From: Roseovarius atlanticus
GTDB lineage: Bacteria; Pseudomonadota; Alphaproteobacteria; Rhodobacterales; Rhodobacteraceae
DNA length: 64,000 bases
NCBI RefSeq assembly: GCF_001441615.1
Contig: NZ_LAXJ01000007.1
Location: 62,001 to 126,000 of the forward strand
Reading direction: 5' to 3'
The notes beneath the pieces are model-generated. The model had not been told where the DNA came from, made no database searches, and saw only the letters and a list, made by a program, of their open reading frames with translations. The number at the start of each line of letters is the position of its first letter. Within the stretch, counting starts at the first letter, position 1. The position numbers and the translations under genes are program-made. Positions 17,938 through 26,995 of the stretch are shown here, piece by piece.

Positions 17938-19557
17938 TCAGTGCTCCCCGCCGTCTTGCTCTTCGCCATAGCCATCGCCGCTCTCGCCCTCGGCCGTGTC
18001 ATCGCCATACCCGCCCTTGGCCTTGTCCTCGGGCCGGCCCAGCTTGCCCGGCGTCTCCAGCACCGTCGACATATAGGTCTCGGGCGCGAACAGCTGCGCC
18101 GAGATGGCCCGCGTGTACCCATGCACCTGCCCGGCGAACACCGTATGCGCGATCAACAGCGCGATCAGCCCGCCCACGGCGGTATAGCTCAGCGCCGACG
18201 GTGCCGCCACCACCGGCGCCCCGTCGGGCCGCGCGATGCTGCGCGCCTTCCAGAACACATTGCTGCCCGCCCGGGCAAAGCCCACGACGCTGATCAGGCT
18301 GGACACCAGCACCACCGCCCAGATCCACGGCATCTGCGCACTGTCATAGGCGGCATCCAGCACCAACAGCTTGCCCAGGAAGCCCGACAGCGGCGGCAGG
18401 CCCGCCATGGCAATCGCGCCGACGAAGAACATCCCCGCCGTCAGCGCAGCACCCGACACCGGCGGCTGCGCCGTCAGGCTCAGGTTCGCGCGCCCCGCCC
18501 GCGCCAGATCGGTGATCAGGAACAGGATGGCCCCCGCCAGCGTCGAATGCACGATGTAATAGAGCGCCGCCGCGATCCCGGCCTCGGTGAAAAGCGCAAT
18601 CGCCACCATCACCATGCCCATCGACCCGATGATCGAGAAGGCCACCAGCCGGTCCAGCTTCTTCGCCGCCAAGACCCCGATCATCCCGATGGCCAATGAC
18701 ACCAACGCCGCCGGCATCAGCCAAACCACATGCAGCCCCGCCGTCGCCTCCAGATCGGGCGGAAAGATCATCGTGTAGACCCGGATGATGGCATAGGCTC
18801 CCACCTTCGTCATGATCGCAAAGAGCGCCGCCACCGGCGCCGGCGCCTCGGCATAGCTTGACGGCAGCCAGAAATGCAGCGGCACCAGCGCCGCCTTGAT
18901 GGCAAATACCAGCAGCAGCAGCACCGCCGCCACCCGGATGCCCACCGTCTCCTCCGCGCCGATCTGCGTCACCCGCGCGGCCAGGTCCGCCATGTTCAGC
19001 GTCCCCGCCTCGGCATAGATCGAGCCCAGCGCGAACAGAAACAGCGTCGAGCCGATGAGGTTGTAGAGCACATACTGCACCCCTGCCCGCAGCCGCGCGT
19101 TGCCGCCCGCATGGATCATCAGGCCATAGGAGGCAATCAGCAGAACCTCGAAGAACACGAACAGGTTGAAAAGGTCGCCCGTCAGGAACGCGCCCATGAT
19201 CCCCATCAGCTGGAACTGGAACAGCGCGTGGAAATGCCACCCCCGCTCGTCCCATCTCGACCCGATGGCGTATAGCAGCACAAAGAGCGCCAGCACGGAT
19301 GTCAGCAGCACCATCAGCGTCGACAGCCTGTCACCCACCAGCACGATGCCAAAGGGCGCGGCCCAGTCGCTCAACTGGTAGAGGATCACGTCCCCGTCCG
19401 ACACGCTCCACGCCAGGCTCACTGAGATGGCGATCAGCGCCACGACACCGGCAACGGAAAATGCCCGCTGAATCCCGAAATGAAACCGCGCGGCCAGCAC
19501 GATGAACGGCGCCAGCAGCGCCGGCAGCACGACGGGCGCGATAATCCAATGGGTCAT
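17938..19557 (-). CDS. mnhD: Mrp-type Na+/H+ antiporter subunit D
   Basis: A 539-residue integral membrane protein related to complex I subunits NuoM/NuoN. Fourteen or so hydrophobic helices are visible. The IMTKVGAYAIIRVYTM and KAALVPLHFWLPSSYAEAPAP segments carry the conserved lysines and histidine of the proton-channel family. The C-terminal 30 residues are acidic and glycine-rich. Its start overlaps mnhC by 4 bp. It is one of the two large proton/cation-conducting subunits of the complex. Confidence 0.94.
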   Translation of the reverse strand: MTHWIIAPVVLPALLAPFIVLAARFHFGIQRAFSVAGVVALIAISVSLAWSVSDGDVILYQLSDWAAPFGIVLVGDRLSTLMVLLTSVLALFVLLYAIGSRWDERGWHFHALFQFQLMGIMGAFLTGDLFNLFVFFEVLLIASYGLMIHAGGNARLRAGVQYVLYNLIGSTLFLFALGSIYAEAGTLNMADLAARVTQIGAEETVGIRVAAVLLLLVFAIKAALVPLHFWLPSSYAEAPAPVAALFAIMTKVGAYAIIRVYTMIFPPDLEATAGLHVVWLMPAALVSLAIGMIGVLAAKKLDRLVAFSIIGSMGMVMVAIALFTEAGIAAALYYIVHSTLAGAILFLITDLARAGRANLSLTAQPPVSGAALTAGMFFVGAIAMAGLPPLSGFLGKLLVLDAAYDSAQMPWIWAVVLVSSLISVVGFARAGSNVFWKARSIARPDGAPVVAAPSALSYTAVGGLIALLIAHTVFAGQVHGYTRAISAQLFAPETYMSTVLETPGKLGRPEDKAKGGYGDDTAEGESGDGYGEEQDGGEH

Positions 19558-19916
19558 TGCTGGCCCTCCGCCTGCGCGTCGTCTTCGTCTTCTTCCGGCT
19601 GGTCGTCCACGTGGTCGTCATCCGCACCCAGGAACGACCCCAGCGCGATCATCACCACCACCGCCGTCATCCCGAACGAGATCACGATGGCCGTCAGCAC
19701 CAGCGCCTGCGGCAGCGGGTCGGTATACGTTTCCACCCCGTCGACCAGAACCGGCGGCGCCCCCACGGTCAGCCGCCCCGACGCGAACAGGAACACGTTC
19801 ACCGCATAGGTCAGCAACGAAATCCCCAGGATCACCGGGAAGGTCCGCAGCCGCAGGACGAGGTACAACCCGCCCGCCGTCATGACGCCGATGGCCGATG
19901 CAACAAGAAACTCCAT
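19554..19916 (-). CDS. mnhC: Mrp-type Na+/H+ antiporter subunit C
   Basis: A 120-residue protein related to complex I subunit NuoK, with three transmembrane helices. It contains LGISLLTYAVNVFLFASG (about 35-52) and LPQALVLTAIVISFGMTAVVVMIAL (about 75-99), the MnhC/PhaC signatures. The C-terminus is acidic (DDDHVDDQPEEDEDD). It starts at ATG 19916, one base overlapping the stop of the large mnhA gene (TGATG). Confidence 0.94.
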   Translation of the reverse strand: MEFLVASAIGVMTAGGLYLVLRLRTFPVILGISLLTYAVNVFLFASGRLTVGAPPVLVDGVETYTDPLPQALVLTAIVISFGMTAVVVMIALGSFLGADDDHVDDQPEEDEDDAQAEGQQ

Positions 19917-22792
19917 CAGACAGGCCCCCCGCTTGCGCCCACCGTTTTCGGCGGATCATCCCGTGACGGGTCGATATCCATCGGATGCTCGGTATCCGGC
20001 GTATGCGCCCGCCGCGCCAGCCGCGAGAAGCTCTCCAGCGACAGCATCACCGCGCCCACGACCGCCAGGAACACGCCCAGATCGAACAGCGCCGCCGTCG
20101 CCAGCTCGAACTTCTCGAACGGCGGAATGCGGACATAGGTGAAATCCGAGGTCAGGAACGGCTTGCCCACAAACCATGATCCGATGCCGGTCAGCCCGGC
20201 AATCAGGACGCCCGCGCCGATCACCCCGTGATAGGGGTAACGCAGTCGCTGCGAGGTCCAGGCGAAACCGCTGGCCATGTACTGCATCACCACGCCGATC
20301 GACACGACCAGACCGGCGATGAACCCGCCGCCCGGCTCGTTGTGGCCGCGCAGGAAGATGTAGAAGCCGACCATCAGAACCACCGGCATGATCACCCGCG
20401 TCAGCACCACCATCATCATCGGATGCATGTCGCCCGCGCGCGGCTGGTCCGGCGTGCGGTTCAGCAGCCGCGCCCGCACCTTGCTGTTCAGCAGCGTCTC
20501 GGTCAGCGCATAGATCAAGAGCGCCGCGATCCCCAGCACGATGATCTCACCATAGGTGTCAAAGCCCCGGAAATCCACAAGGATCACGTTCACCACGTTG
20601 GTGCCGCCGCCCCCTTTGTAGGAATTGGCCAGGTGATACTCGGAAATCGGCGTCGCCACCGCATCGCGCAGAAGATAGTGATAGGACAGCGCAAAGGTCG
20701 CCAGGCCGCCGACAACGCCCACGCCCGCATCGCGCACCCGGCGCAACAGGCTGCTTTCCACCGGCGTCGTCTTGGGCAGGAAATTCAGCGCCAGCAGCAG
20801 CAGGATGATCGTCACCACCTCGACGGTGAACTGCGTCATCGCCAGGTCCGGCGCGCTGAAGAAGATGAAGCCGACCGACACCATCAACCCCACGATCCCG
20901 ATCAGGATCAGCGAGAAGAAGCGGTTGCGATGCAACAGAACCAGCGCCCCCGTTGCCGCCACCAGCATCAGCCACCCGGCGATGGTCACGGCACTCGGCG
21001 CCTGCATCTCCCGCGTGGCCTCATCGACCGTGCCCGTCACCCAGGCATAGTACCCCGCCACGATGATCGCCGCCGACCCCACGGCGGCATAGCGCGTGAA
21101 CGATCCGTTGTGGATCGGATGGATCAGCGCCCGCGCCCCCGCCGCCGCCGTCTCGACGATCCACTCGAAAATCACCTTGGCCTCGGGGCGCGGCGCCGCA
21201 TCCCACAGTTTCAGCAGCGGCTTGAACAGCAACAACACGATCAGCCCGCCCACCACGGCGGCAATCGACATGTAAAGCGCCGGCACCAGCCCGTGCCAGA
21301 TCTTGATGTATTTCACCTCCAGCGGCTCGACCCCGCCGATCACCGCCTTGGCGACCAGGAACACGAAATCCTGCACCAGGAACGGCGCGCAGCCGATCAC
21401 CACCACCAGAACGACCAGGATCGCGGGCGGCAGCCACATGCCCGCCGGCGGATCATGCGGCTTGGCCGGATAGTCGTCGCGCACCGGCCCAAGGAAGGTG
21501 TGCGAGATGAAGCGAAAGCAGTAGGCCGCCGAGAAAAGCGAGCCGATCACCGCCAGCGCCGGCACGAACCACCACGTATCGAACAGCACCGTGTGGTTGG
21601 CCTCCTCCAGCATCATCTCCTTAGATAGGAACCCGTTCAGGAACGGAATCCCCGCCATCGACAATGCGGCGAGCGTGGCGATGACAAACGTCACCGGCAT
21701 CAGCTTGCGCAACCCGCCAAGGCGGCGAATGTCCCGCGTATGCGCCTCGTGGTCTATGATCCCTGCGGACATGAAGAGCGCCGCCTTGAACGTCGCGTGG
21801 TTCAGGATGTGAAACACCGCCGCCATCGCGCCAAACGCCGTCCCCGTCCCCAAGAGCATCGTGATCAGTCCCAGGTGGCTGACCGTCGAGAACGCCAATA
21901 GCGCCTTCAGGTCATGCTTGAAGAGCGCAATGACCGCGCCCAGAACCATCGTGATCAGACCCGCGGTCGTGACGATCACGAACCATTCCGGCGTGCCCGA
22001 CAACACCGGCCACATCCGCGCCATCAGGAAGATCCCCGCCTTCACCATCGTGGCCGAGTGCAGGTAGGCGCTGACCGGCGTGGGGGCCGCCATCGCGTGC
22101 GGCAACCAGAAATGGAACGGGAACTGCGCCGACTTCGTGAAACACCCCAGCAGGATCAGGATCAGCGCCGGCACATACATCGGATCGGCCTGGATCATCT
22201 CGCGGTTCTGCAGGATCACGCTCAGGTCGTAGCTGCCCACGATCTGCCCCAGGATCAGCATCCCCCCGATCATCGCAAGGCCACCCATGCCGGTCACCGC
22301 CAGCGCCATCCGCGCGCCCTGCCGGCCTTCGGGCAAATGCTTCCAATACCCGATCAGCAGGAAGGACGATAGCGAAGTCAGTTCCCAGAAGACCAGCAAA
22401 AGCAATATGTTATCGCTCAGAACGATCCCCACCATCGCGCCCTGGAACAGCAGCAGATAGGTGAAAAACTCGCCCATATGGTCTTCGCGGCTCAGGTATT
22501 GCCGCCCATAGGCGATGATCAGCATCCCGATGCCCAGGATCAGGAAGGCAAAGAAGAATCCCAGCCCGTCCAGCATCAGCGTGAAGTTCAGCCCCAGCGC
22601 CGGCATCCAGTCGATCTGCGCCATCACCGTGCCCCCGGCCAGAACCGTCGGAAGATTGGTCAAAAGCCCGATGAACGCCGCCAGCGACACCGTGAACGTG
22701 ACCCCGGCACAGGACGACCGCCCCGCCGAATTCATCAAGCCCGGCAGAAGGGCACCGAAAAACGGAAGTGCTACGATAAAGAAGAGGGACAC
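19916..22792 (-). CDS. mnhA: Mrp-type Na+/H+ antiporter subunit A fused to subunit B
   Basis: A 958-residue protein starting at GTG 22792, with AAGGAG six bases upstream; an ATG 48 bases earlier lacks a comparable site. The NuoL-like MnhA part (about 1-770) has SSFLLIGYWKHLPEGRQGARMAL, KSAQFPFHFWLPHAMAAPTPVSAYLHSATMVKAG and a DUF4040-like portion. The last 150 residues (RVIMPVVLMVGFYIFLRGHNEPGGGFIAGLV) are MnhB, fused as in PhaA of rhizobia. It heads the operon A/B-C-D-E-F-G, which contributes to pH and sodium homeostasis in the inner membrane. Confidence 0.94.
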   Translation of the reverse strand: MSLFFIVALPFFGALLPGLMNSAGRSSCAGVTFTVSLAAFIGLLTNLPTVLAGGTVMAQIDWMPALGLNFTLMLDGLGFFFAFLILGIGMLIIAYGRQYLSREDHMGEFFTYLLLFQGAMVGIVLSDNILLLLVFWELTSLSSFLLIGYWKHLPEGRQGARMALAVTGMGGLAMIGGMLILGQIVGSYDLSVILQNREMIQADPMYVPALILILLGCFTKSAQFPFHFWLPHAMAAPTPVSAYLHSATMVKAGIFLMARMWPVLSGTPEWFVIVTTAGLITMVLGAVIALFKHDLKALLAFSTVSHLGLITMLLGTGTAFGAMAAVFHILNHATFKAALFMSAGIIDHEAHTRDIRRLGGLRKLMPVTFVIATLAALSMAGIPFLNGFLSKEMMLEEANHTVLFDTWWFVPALAVIGSLFSAAYCFRFISHTFLGPVRDDYPAKPHDPPAGMWLPPAILVVLVVVIGCAPFLVQDFVFLVAKAVIGGVEPLEVKYIKIWHGLVPALYMSIAAVVGGLIVLLLFKPLLKLWDAAPRPEAKVIFEWIVETAAAGARALIHPIHNGSFTRYAAVGSAAIIVAGYYAWVTGTVDEATREMQAPSAVTIAGWLMLVAATGALVLLHRNRFFSLILIGIVGLMVSVGFIFFSAPDLAMTQFTVEVVTIILLLLALNFLPKTTPVESSLLRRVRDAGVGVVGGLATFALSYHYLLRDAVATPISEYHLANSYKGGGGTNVVNVILVDFRGFDTYGEIIVLGIAALLIYALTETLLNSKVRARLLNRTPDQPRAGDMHPMMMVVLTRVIMPVVLMVGFYIFLRGHNEPGGGFIAGLVVSIGVVMQYMASGFAWTSQRLRYPYHGVIGAGVLIAGLTGIGSWFVGKPFLTSDFTYVRIPPFEKFELATAALFDLGVFLAVVGAVMLSLESFSRLARRAHTPDTEHPMDIDPSRDDPPKTVGASGGPV

Positions 22793-22972
22793 GCGAACTC
22801 CTTGGCGTAACAGTTTCGTAAATTCCGACCTAAACTGCATTCCAGCGACGAAAGCGCAAGGGAAAACGACCGAAATTGTCGGTTATAATCCTGCGTTATC
22901 GCGCCATAAAATCAAATGCATGTGTCACGGCGCGGCCCTTTGGGCGGCACCGTGACAATCTGTCCGGGCGGC

Positions 22973-24037
22973 TCAGGCCGCCTCGTGCATCAGGATCGCC
23001 GCCTCCGACGCGCTCAGGTTGCGCCGCGCGAACCCGCCATAGGTCTGCGGCTCGAATTCCAACGTCGGATTGTACTCCAGCAACCGCTTGCGATCCTCCG
23101 CGTCCAGCGCCTGAAGCGACGCGGAGGCCGGATGAAAGCTCTCGGTCTCCACCCCGTTGGCCCACAACACCTGGTGGCGCGGCAACAGCAGGTGCACATA
23201 GGTCACCTCCCGCACGGCCAGGTCGATGGCGATGTTGCGCCCGTTCACAAGGTCCTTGGCCGACACCAGCACTTCGGGCGTGTTGTAAAGCGCCTGCGCG
23301 ATCTCGCCCTCCACCAGCATCCGGTGCTCGGGGCTGACCAGCAGCTCCTCGTCCGGACGCTCGACGCCCAGCGCGCCGGTGCGAATGCGGATCGGGCGCA
23401 GATGCGGCATCGCAAAGAGCCGCGCGCCCGTCATCCGCCGGCTGCCGATCCACTGGATCTCTTCCGCGCCGTTGTCCTTGGTCTGCACGTAATCGCCCTC
23501 GCGCAGCTCCTCGACCAGCCGCGGCCCGTCCGGCGTCTCGATCCGCGTGCCGGGGGTGAAACAGATCACCCCGCCGCTTTCCACGTCGGTCGTCTGGCTG
23601 CGATGCGCGCCCAACGACTGGTGCACGATCCACATCTCGGTGTTCCTGGGCGGGATCTCGTCAAGGAACATCAGCAGAGGCGGCGCCCCATGCCCCACCT
23701 CGATTACGGTGATGGTGTAACTCTTGACCCCGTTGGTGACCACGAAACCGCTGTCCATCAACGGCTCATGCACCTCCACCTCGTCCAGCTTCGTTGTCCC
23801 CGTGCGTGCCGCCGTCACCAGCCGCCGCACCAGTTTTGCCGCGCATTTGCGGCTCATGGCGTCCCGTTCGGTCCGCTCCAGGCGCAGTACTTCATTGGGC
23901 CCGTCCACCCGCACCAGATCCCCGCGCCAGGACCATGCGGCCCCCACGCTCAGAGACTGGACAGGAGCGGCCTCCAAACCGTCCACTTCCGTCTGCGACC
24001 AGGAGATGACGAACGCGCCCCGAAAGGTCGTTCCCAT
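22973..24037 (-). CDS. Hint (hedgehog/intein) domain protein
   Basis: A 354-residue protein with an N-terminal region (about 1-150) that resembles nothing I recognise. It is followed by a Hint_2 domain beginning GGVICFTPGTRIETPDGPRL, with the candidate nucleophile cysteine in CFTPGT near residue 159. LREGDYVQTKDNGAEEIQWIG and a LLVSPEHRMLV motif follow. The domain is widespread in roseobacters, often in large secreted proteins, and may catalyse self-cleavage or ester formation rather than splicing. No second extein-like domain follows; only about 90 residues remain. No signal peptide is visible. It stands alone between the antiporter and LpxR-like genes. Confidence 0.83.
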   Translation of the reverse strand: MGTTFRGAFVISWSQTEVDGLEAAPVQSLSVGAAWSWRGDLVRVDGPNEVLRLERTERDAMSRKCAAKLVRRLVTAARTGTTKLDEVEVHEPLMDSGFVVTNGVKSYTITVIEVGHGAPPLLMFLDEIPPRNTEMWIVHQSLGAHRSQTTDVESGGVICFTPGTRIETPDGPRLVEELREGDYVQTKDNGAEEIQWIGSRRMTGARLFAMPHLRPIRIRTGALGVERPDEELLVSPEHRMLVEGEIAQALYNTPEVLVSAKDLVNGRNIAIDLAVREVTYVHLLLPRHQVLWANGVETESFHPASASLQALDAEDRKRLLEYNPTLEFEPQTYGGFARRNLSASEAAILMHEAA

Positions 24038-24135
24038 TGCCTGTATGCCTGCCTTTTTTAGTCTTTTTTTAACTTTTTGTGGTGGCAGCCTAGCAGGCGC
24101 GAATCACTCTGGGAAGCGTTTTCAAGGGGTTACGA

Positions 24136-25062
24136 TCAGAAATTAAGGCGCAGTCGCACCGATCCCACAAGCTGACCTTCCTTTTGCGCCTCGAATTCCT
24201 TGTCCAGCCAGGTCAGCCCGTAAAAGATCGTGCCGCCCCGCTTGCCCTGCCAGTTCACGCCCGTGCGCACCCGTGTCCGCGCATCGGTCAGTTGGATACC
24301 CCGGTCCCGGTTCAACAACTCGCTGCTGTCCACATAGGCCACGTCGGCCCCGAAGACAAAGCTCGCCCCGGGCGCCTCATTGCCCTGCACGGCCACGTAT
24401 CGTTGCCCCGTCACCGGGTCGCGCACCAGCAGGCCGTCACGCCCGCGCTGGCCAATCGTCAGGTCAAAGCCCACCCGCGCCAGCGTCTCGAACCCCCAGC
24501 GCCCTTCGACAAAGGGCCGGATCGTCGCGTTGCCGCCCAGCGCGAAATCCCGCCCGGCCTCCATCACCAGTTCGGGGTTCACGTCGTTGCTCACCTGGTT
24601 GCGGCGCACCTGGCCAGAAATATCCCGTCCGCCCAGATAGTCGTGCAGGAACCTCTGGAAATCGTCCAGGCCGGTCTGCGGCCCGGTCACCACCACGTCC
24701 ACGCCCACTGCATAATCCATCGCCCCGCGCGCGAAATGCGTGTGCAGCCCAAGCGACAGCGCGCCGCCGAAGGGCCGGTCGCCCAGCGCGGGCCGGCTCA
24801 GGTTCTGCGGCGACACGATCCGCCCGTTAAAGCGCAGTTCCAGCACCTCGCCGAATCCTTGCGGCAAGCGTCCGGTCCAGCCCCGCCCCCAGATCCGGCT
24901 GGTCGAGACCGATCCGGTCTGCCAGCGATCATGCAGGTCGCCGAAAATGTCGTTGGTCGCCAGCCAGCCATAGCCGATGCGCTCGCGCCCCTGGGCGTCG
25001 GCGGCCTGGCCGGTCGCCAGCATCGTCAAAGCGGTGAAAAACGCTGCAAGGAGCCGCGTCAT
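24136..25062 (-). CDS. Lipid A deacylase LpxR-like outer-membrane protein (DUF2219)
   Basis: A 308-residue protein starting at ATG 25062, giving the signal peptide MTRLLAAFFTALTMLATGQAADA. A longer frame upstream adds a charged stretch that would bury the signal. The mature part has the LpxR/DUF2219 signature: ATNDIFGDLHDRWQTGS, with N37 and D38 in the position of the family's active-site Asn-Asp pair. It shows alternating beta strands and ends in a C-terminal phenylalanine (RLRLNF), as expected for a 12-strand barrel. LpxR removes the 3'-acyloxyacyl chain of lipid A; the activity here is inferred from family. Confidence 0.82.
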   Translation of the reverse strand: MTRLLAAFFTALTMLATGQAADAQGRERIGYGWLATNDIFGDLHDRWQTGSVSTSRIWGRGWTGRLPQGFGEVLELRFNGRIVSPQNLSRPALGDRPFGGALSLGLHTHFARGAMDYAVGVDVVVTGPQTGLDDFQRFLHDYLGGRDISGQVRRNQVSNDVNPELVMEAGRDFALGGNATIRPFVEGRWGFETLARVGFDLTIGQRGRDGLLVRDPVTGQRYVAVQGNEAPGASFVFGADVAYVDSSELLNRDRGIQLTDARTRVRTGVNWQGKRGGTIFYGLTWLDKEFEAQKEGQLVGSVRLRLNF

Positions 25063-25524
25063 GTCTATCGTCCCGTTCCCGTCGCCCCCCGGCCCTGAAG
25101 GGGTATACCGAAACCGGCGCGCGGGGCTATCGTTCATGTCCCGAATTTCCCCACCGTGGGCTTCGCGCAACATTGCGGCGGATAACACGCGCCTACCGTG
25201 AACGGCGACATGGCGAAAGACTGCAGAGCGGGACTTTTCTGCCATGCACGACAGAGGCTATCGTCAGCCCCTGGGATGGCGATCCGATGGCAGTTCTGAA
25301 GCACTTAATGCCTGCCAAATACATCCCCAGAATGATCGTTGTACCCAGCCTTGCCAAATCGCCAGCCCAAGGGAGGGGCTGACGATGGCCGGGCCGCTTC
25401 GCGGCTGTTAACCGGCTGAGGGCTCGACACCGATTTCTCAAAGGACTCGAAGCGGACAATTGCAAAGGTTTCGGCTACGCTATGAAGTCACACGACTTCC
25501 TTGCCTCCGCAAAGGGCCCCACGC
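25063..25524. other. Gene-free interval around structured element copy B
   Basis: About 460 bp between the LpxR-like gene (minus) and the racemase-like gene (plus). No frame resembles a protein. It holds the 135-bp structured element at 25256-25390, directly followed by a small GCCGC-TTCG-CGGC hairpin with a UUCG tetraloop. The flanks must contain the divergent promoters, but no near-consensus pair is obvious. Confidence 0.6.
25256..25390. repeat. 135-bp structured repeat element, copy B
   Basis: A 17-bp outer stem (25256-25272 with 25374-25390, one G-T pair) encloses GGGATGGCGA (25273-25282) paired with TCGCCAGCCC (25359-25368). The inner stem is the same ten bases on each side as in copy A. 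The interior shares ACTTxATGCCxxCCAAAT. Compared with copy A, at least four outer-stem base pairs are changed on both sides (for example C-G to T-A and A-T to C-G), which is covariation preserving the helix. Confidence 0.8.
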
Positions 25525-26307
25525 ATGACCCAAGCCGCCTCTCTCTCCGACGCCGCCCGCGGCGCGATCCTCTCCGCGCCGCGCTTCGACGCCGGCGTCC
25601 ATCACCGCGCCCGCATCGGCTTCGTCCTCATCCCCAACGAACAGACCATCGAGCACGAGATGCTCCGCCACCTGCCCGCGGGCGTCGGCGGCTTCTTCGC
25701 CCGCGCCTCGATGCCGCGCGAAATCTCCACCGACAGCCTTGCGCAGGTGCGCGACACGCTGGCCACCGCCGCCGCCCGCATCCTGCCCGATGACGGGCTC
25801 GACGTGATCTCGTTCGCCTGCACCTCCGGCACCGTGGCCGTGGGCGAGGCGGAAACCTGCGCCGAACTGGCCAAGGGCGCGCCCGGCGCAAAACCGACCT
25901 CCCTCGCCGGTGCCGTCCGCAAGGCGCTCGCGGTCATGGGGCTGAGTCGTATCGTGCTGGGCAGCCCCTACATCCCCGAACTCAACGACACCGTCGCCCG
26001 CTTCCTCGCCGGCACGGGCACCGAGGTGCTCGCCACCCACGGCATGAACCTCAATTACGACACCGAGATGATCCGCGTCGCGCCCGACTACATCTTCGAT
26101 TTCGCCTGTGCCATCGACCGCCCCGATGCCGACGCCGTCCTTCTCAGCTGCGGCGCGCTGCGCAGCATCGAGGTGGTCGACCGGCTGGAACGGCACCTGG
26201 GCAAGCCGGTGATCTGCTCGAACCAGGCGATGCTCTGGGACGTCCTGCGCCTTGCCGGCATCGACGACCGCCTGCCCGGCCTCGGGCGGCTTCTGCGGGA
26301 CCACTGA
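25525..26307 (+). CDS. Asp/Glu racemase superfamily protein, maleate isomerase/decarboxylase-like
   Basis: A 260-residue cytoplasmic protein starting at ATG 25525 (MTQAASLSDAARGAIL). It has the two-cysteine arrangement of the superfamily, C99 in FACTSGT and C209 in LLSCGALRSI, with the IGFVLIPNEQTIEHEMLRHLP N-terminal strand and GSPYIPELNDTVARFL. This pattern is closest to maleate cis-trans isomerase / arylmalonate decarboxylase-like members rather than true amino-acid racemases. The substrate is unknown. No partner gene is nearby: the next gene is convergent. It lies just after structured element B. Confidence 0.8.
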   Translation: MTQAASLSDAARGAILSAPRFDAGVHHRARIGFVLIPNEQTIEHEMLRHLPAGVGGFFARASMPREISTDSLAQVRDTLATAAARILPDDGLDVISFACTSGTVAVGEAETCAELAKGAPGAKPTSLAGAVRKALAVMGLSRIVLGSPYIPELNDTVARFLAGTGTEVLATHGMNLNYDTEMIRVAPDYIFDFACAIDRPDADAVLLSCGALRSIEVVDRLERHLGKPVICSNQAMLWDVLRLAGIDDRLPGLGRLLRDH

Positions 26308-26407
26308 GCGCACGGTGCATTCATTTCGGGGGCCGGGCGACGGCACCGACGCCTGACCACCCGAATACCGACGCAATACCGACGTGGTTTTCAGCCTCGG
26401 CCCGGTG

Positions 26408-26995
26408 TTAACCTTCGAGTCGCCGCATCCAGAATTGCAGCGGATGATCGGTCTCGTCCGCCTTGTCGATATCCTTCCAGCGAAACGTGGCGACAGCGCC
26501 CTCGACAGGGGTATATCCCCGCTTGCGCCAGAACCCGTCCAGGGGCCGGTAAGTCTCTGGTCTCAAAGGATGATCCTCGGGCCGCACCACACCGCAAAAC
26601 GCAACATACCGACGCCCCAGCGCCCGCGCGTGCGCCTCCCGCGCGTCAAAAAACGCGTGGCCCAGCCCGCGACCCCGGTACTCCGGCAGCAGCACGCTCT
26701 CGGCGCAATAAAAGATATCTTTCAAATCAATATGTTGCCCAGAAAATGCCGCCCCGAAATCCTCGGCATGATCCTCCATCGGCGCCCCCGTCGAGGCGCC
26801 CACTAGCCGGTCTCCATCAAAGGCCGCCACCAGGATCGCATCCTCACTCTGCCGATAGGGCTCTAGGTACTCCCGCTCATAGGCCACGTCGCCATCGTAA
26901 AGGTATGGAAAATCACGGAAAACCGTGATCCGCAACTGCGCGACATCCTCCAGCGCATCGACCAGTTCCCGGCCCGTCAGCCGCTCCACCCGCAT
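26408..26995 (-). CDS. GNAT-family N-acetyltransferase
   Basis: A 195-residue acetyltransferase. The acetyl-CoA loop appears as LLPEYRGRGLGHAFFDAREAHARALG (about 103-128), preceded by an ILVAAFDGDRLVGAS strand. The acceptor is unknown. The ATG at 26995 overlaps the stop of the NTF2-like gene by one base (TGATG), so it is the last gene of the murA-hisD-UPF0262-phosphatase group and is translationally coupled. The C-terminus carries a DETDHPLQFWMRRLE motif seen in a group of proteobacterial GNATs. Confidence 0.86.
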   Translation of the reverse strand: MRVERLTGRELVDALEDVAQLRITVFRDFPYLYDGDVAYEREYLEPYRQSEDAILVAAFDGDRLVGASTGAPMEDHAEDFGAAFSGQHIDLKDIFYCAESVLLPEYRGRGLGHAFFDAREAHARALGRRYVAFCGVVRPEDHPLRPETYRPLDGFWRKRGYTPVEGAVATFRWKDIDKADETDHPLQFWMRRLEG

